From Dipteris shenzhenensis (taxonomy: Eukaryota > Polypodiophyta > Polypodiopsida > Gleicheniales), in assembly GCA_047967505.1 (NCBI GenBank), contig CM106538.1: a DNA stretch of 64,000 nucleotides. The stretch is one strand, 5' to 3'. The notes under the pieces are model-generated. The model was not told the origin of the DNA, searched no databases, and saw only the letters and a program-made list of their open reading frames with translations. This document shows, one piece after another, positions 51,901-54,900 of this stretch; position 1 is the first letter of the stretch, and every line of letters starts with the position of its first letter. The translations under genes and the position numbers were made by a program.

Positions 51901-54900
51901 CCGAGAAAGATGGGGAGCTACTTCACTCTTTGATAAAAACAGTACTTCTGACAGAAGCCACCTAGCAAGACTCCTGCATGCTCACCCAAACGACTGTCAA
52001 GGTGCATAGTCTCCGTCCAAATACAAGACAATGTGTCCACACACAACAGGCCGACACAACATGCAAGGACTCAAAATAGGTCGTGCAACCGCCAGGTGCC
52101 CATGGGTAGTCACATCCCACAGTGCAGCCCCAATCAAAGCGTGCAGTTAGTCCATGCCATGCCATACAACGTCTGCCGCATAGTCCAATTTGCCGCCGCA
52201 ACATGCACAATCCAACTCTCCCAGCTCACTATTTCAAATTGCCTTGATACCATGTCAATAACCAGAAGGGCCACGTGCCAACACCAAGATGCGGGTGCAC
52301 ACCTCTACCCCATATCCCTACATGCCTTTATACACCAATAAAGGCTATCGGGATGAGAGGAGGGGGTTCCATAAACTTCATATATCATAGGATCAACTCT
52401 TTACCACTTTGTATACGTGACTATAGCCCCCGAATCCACGTATAATGCAGCGCTTCCATGAGGCATTTTGGCTTGCATATTCCATTAAACCACATGATCA
52501 ATAACATGCACTAAGGGACAAGGGTCAATGTGCCGACATGATGAGCCCTTGCTGCAACAAGATGTGCCTAAACCCAGGATCAGTAGACCGCTTCTGCTCT
52601 TCCCTCTGTAGGGTTGCTAAAACTAGTAATGAAGGCCAACCTCCCATCTGAAAATTTCATGCCTCTTGGTACTAGCAATAGAATGATAAAAATCACTAAT
52701 ACCAAAGAGGACTACTGCCACAAGCAAAGGAGAAGGCACTTTGCCCGACATATGAGAAACCAAAATCTTCAACATTGGCTCTATGAGGCCCTCCTCTGCA
52801 TGCAAAGGAGCTGGAATCCTGATATTGGCAGCACGGGCTCTCGAGTGAGACTTAGAAACTATCAAAAGCACCAAAAAGTGATCCGAGAGGTAGAAACCCT
52901 TGGTGAAATGCAAATTGAGCCACCTCTATCTAATGCCCAATCAGCAACATAAAGTGTCTCAATCCATGTGCGGATGGCCATCTGACGTCTCCTATTCGAC
53001 ACAAGAACAAGAGCGAGTCAGGCAAATTGTGACCTCCGGGAATAGGCTCCAAGAGTAGGTCTCCTGCCGCTCCTAACTGCTAGTCTTTTGCTGCTCCAGA
53101 AGATGATGATCACAACACCTTGCTGCCCAAGAAGATAGCCAAGGTCCAGCCTCTAGGGAACTCATTCTGCAGCACACCTTCCACTCTCCTTCACCCCCAG
53201 TGTGAGGCTCAAGGGAGTGGCTTCTAGCTGCTCCTGTCAGCTCCTTTCCTGCTGAAGTTGGATATGTAATGGAGGCCCAAATGCCCCCTTTTATAGGCCC
53301 AAAGGGCCTTGAAGAATGGCCGACCCAGCAGGGGGATAAACCAACCCCCTCTGGGCGACTTGGTTGGCTGGCCCAACCCTAACCAGCCAACCTGCTGGTC
53401 GGCCTGGTTGGCTGGTTCAACCAGCTCTATATAAGGGCCCTAGCCAGCCCCTTTTGGGCTGCTGCTAGGCTGTCCTTTTCTACTGCTGGAGACTCTATTG
53501 CAGGCTGTATACCTGCCACAGATCCCCGCCATACTGCAGCCGTACATCTTCCGTACACAGACCTTCAGCAGCCCATACAGATCCGTACATTGGCTGACAT
53601 CATCGCGCCTTCGTTCCTGGATGGAGATGCTGCGCAGATCTGCTCAGCTATGTCCTTGACAGTCATCTGGCCATTCTTTGCCAGATCTGCCCTTGAGGCA
53701 AGCTTCCTTCTGCTAGGTACTCTCCTTTCTTTGTGTGAGGTGGCAGCCCCCTCCCTCTCTCTTTTCCTAAGTTCACCCCCCCCATGCTCTCCTCATATGG
53801 GGGCTTACAGATGGGGAGATGACCATTCCCACAGCCTTGCTGTTCCTCCCCCCGCCCTGTTGCCTCTCCCCTGCACTGTTGCCTCCCATCCTCTGCTCCT
53901 CACCCTACCTCCTCGCCTCCCCTTTGTGCCACCTCCTCCTCCCACTCCATATTCCACCTCCTCCTTCAGTCTCCAAGGGAGATTTGGGGTCATAAAAAAG
54001 GGCCTCATAAGTATTTGATTAAGGGAGGGGTGATTTTGCTAATCCAAAGCTTAAAAGGACGTGGTAAGCTACCTTAAATGTGTGGTTTTGACTAGATCGA
54101 TGAGGTGATCTTTTTTTGAATGGCCTCAATCAAAGGTTCATTTGATCTAAGGGTTTATAGCCATAGGATCGACTCTCCCATCTAACGGTACACGTGCATT
54201 GGCCTTTTATGGCCATAGGATCGACCCTCCATCTAACGGCGCCTTATATGCACATGTGGCAACTGCGCATGTCTCACACCGTTTGTTCAGAGCAACACAT
54301 GCCTGAATATACAATCGATCATGGCCGTTACCTTGCTCCTAGATCGACACTCCACAATTAGTGTTGCATTCCCACCGACCGATGGAAAAGAAGATCCAAT
54401 GGCGTGGAATTGCGCACAGTCTGCTGGTGCTCGCAGCGTAGAGGCCAGCTCTAATGATTGCAACAGTCTGCCGTGGCCCTTAGATCAAATGAGATCCAAT
54501 GGATCTCATTGCTGGGCAATGATGGCCCTTGGAATTGATTGTATTGCTCCACCATCGATCTCGCCCATGATCCAATCAAAAATTATTTCAAGGGATTACA
54601 ATGACTTTTACTTTGGTAAGGTGGGATGAAGAGAATCCAACATTCTTTCAAAGCGCTAGCCCTCTCATTCGTCTAGAGCCTAATCAAAGATTAAGCCACT
54701 GAAAAAGCACCTTAAGTAAAGGGCCATTTTTTATCCCAAATCTCCCCTAATGGCGTAGGGCGAAATAAAGTCTTCGGAAGAGCGATGGGTCTATGAGACT
54801 CTGAGCCTGATAGAATAAGCTGAAAGGTCGAGCTACTAAACAAGCATCCTCACCCATGCTCAATACTAAGTACTGCTTAGTCATAACATCATCATCATCA

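Noticed and set aside
53590-54018. 142-codon plus ORF with a Pro-rich tail
   Set aside because: It spans the end of the unclassified repeat and a C-rich tract; the translation is low-complexity.
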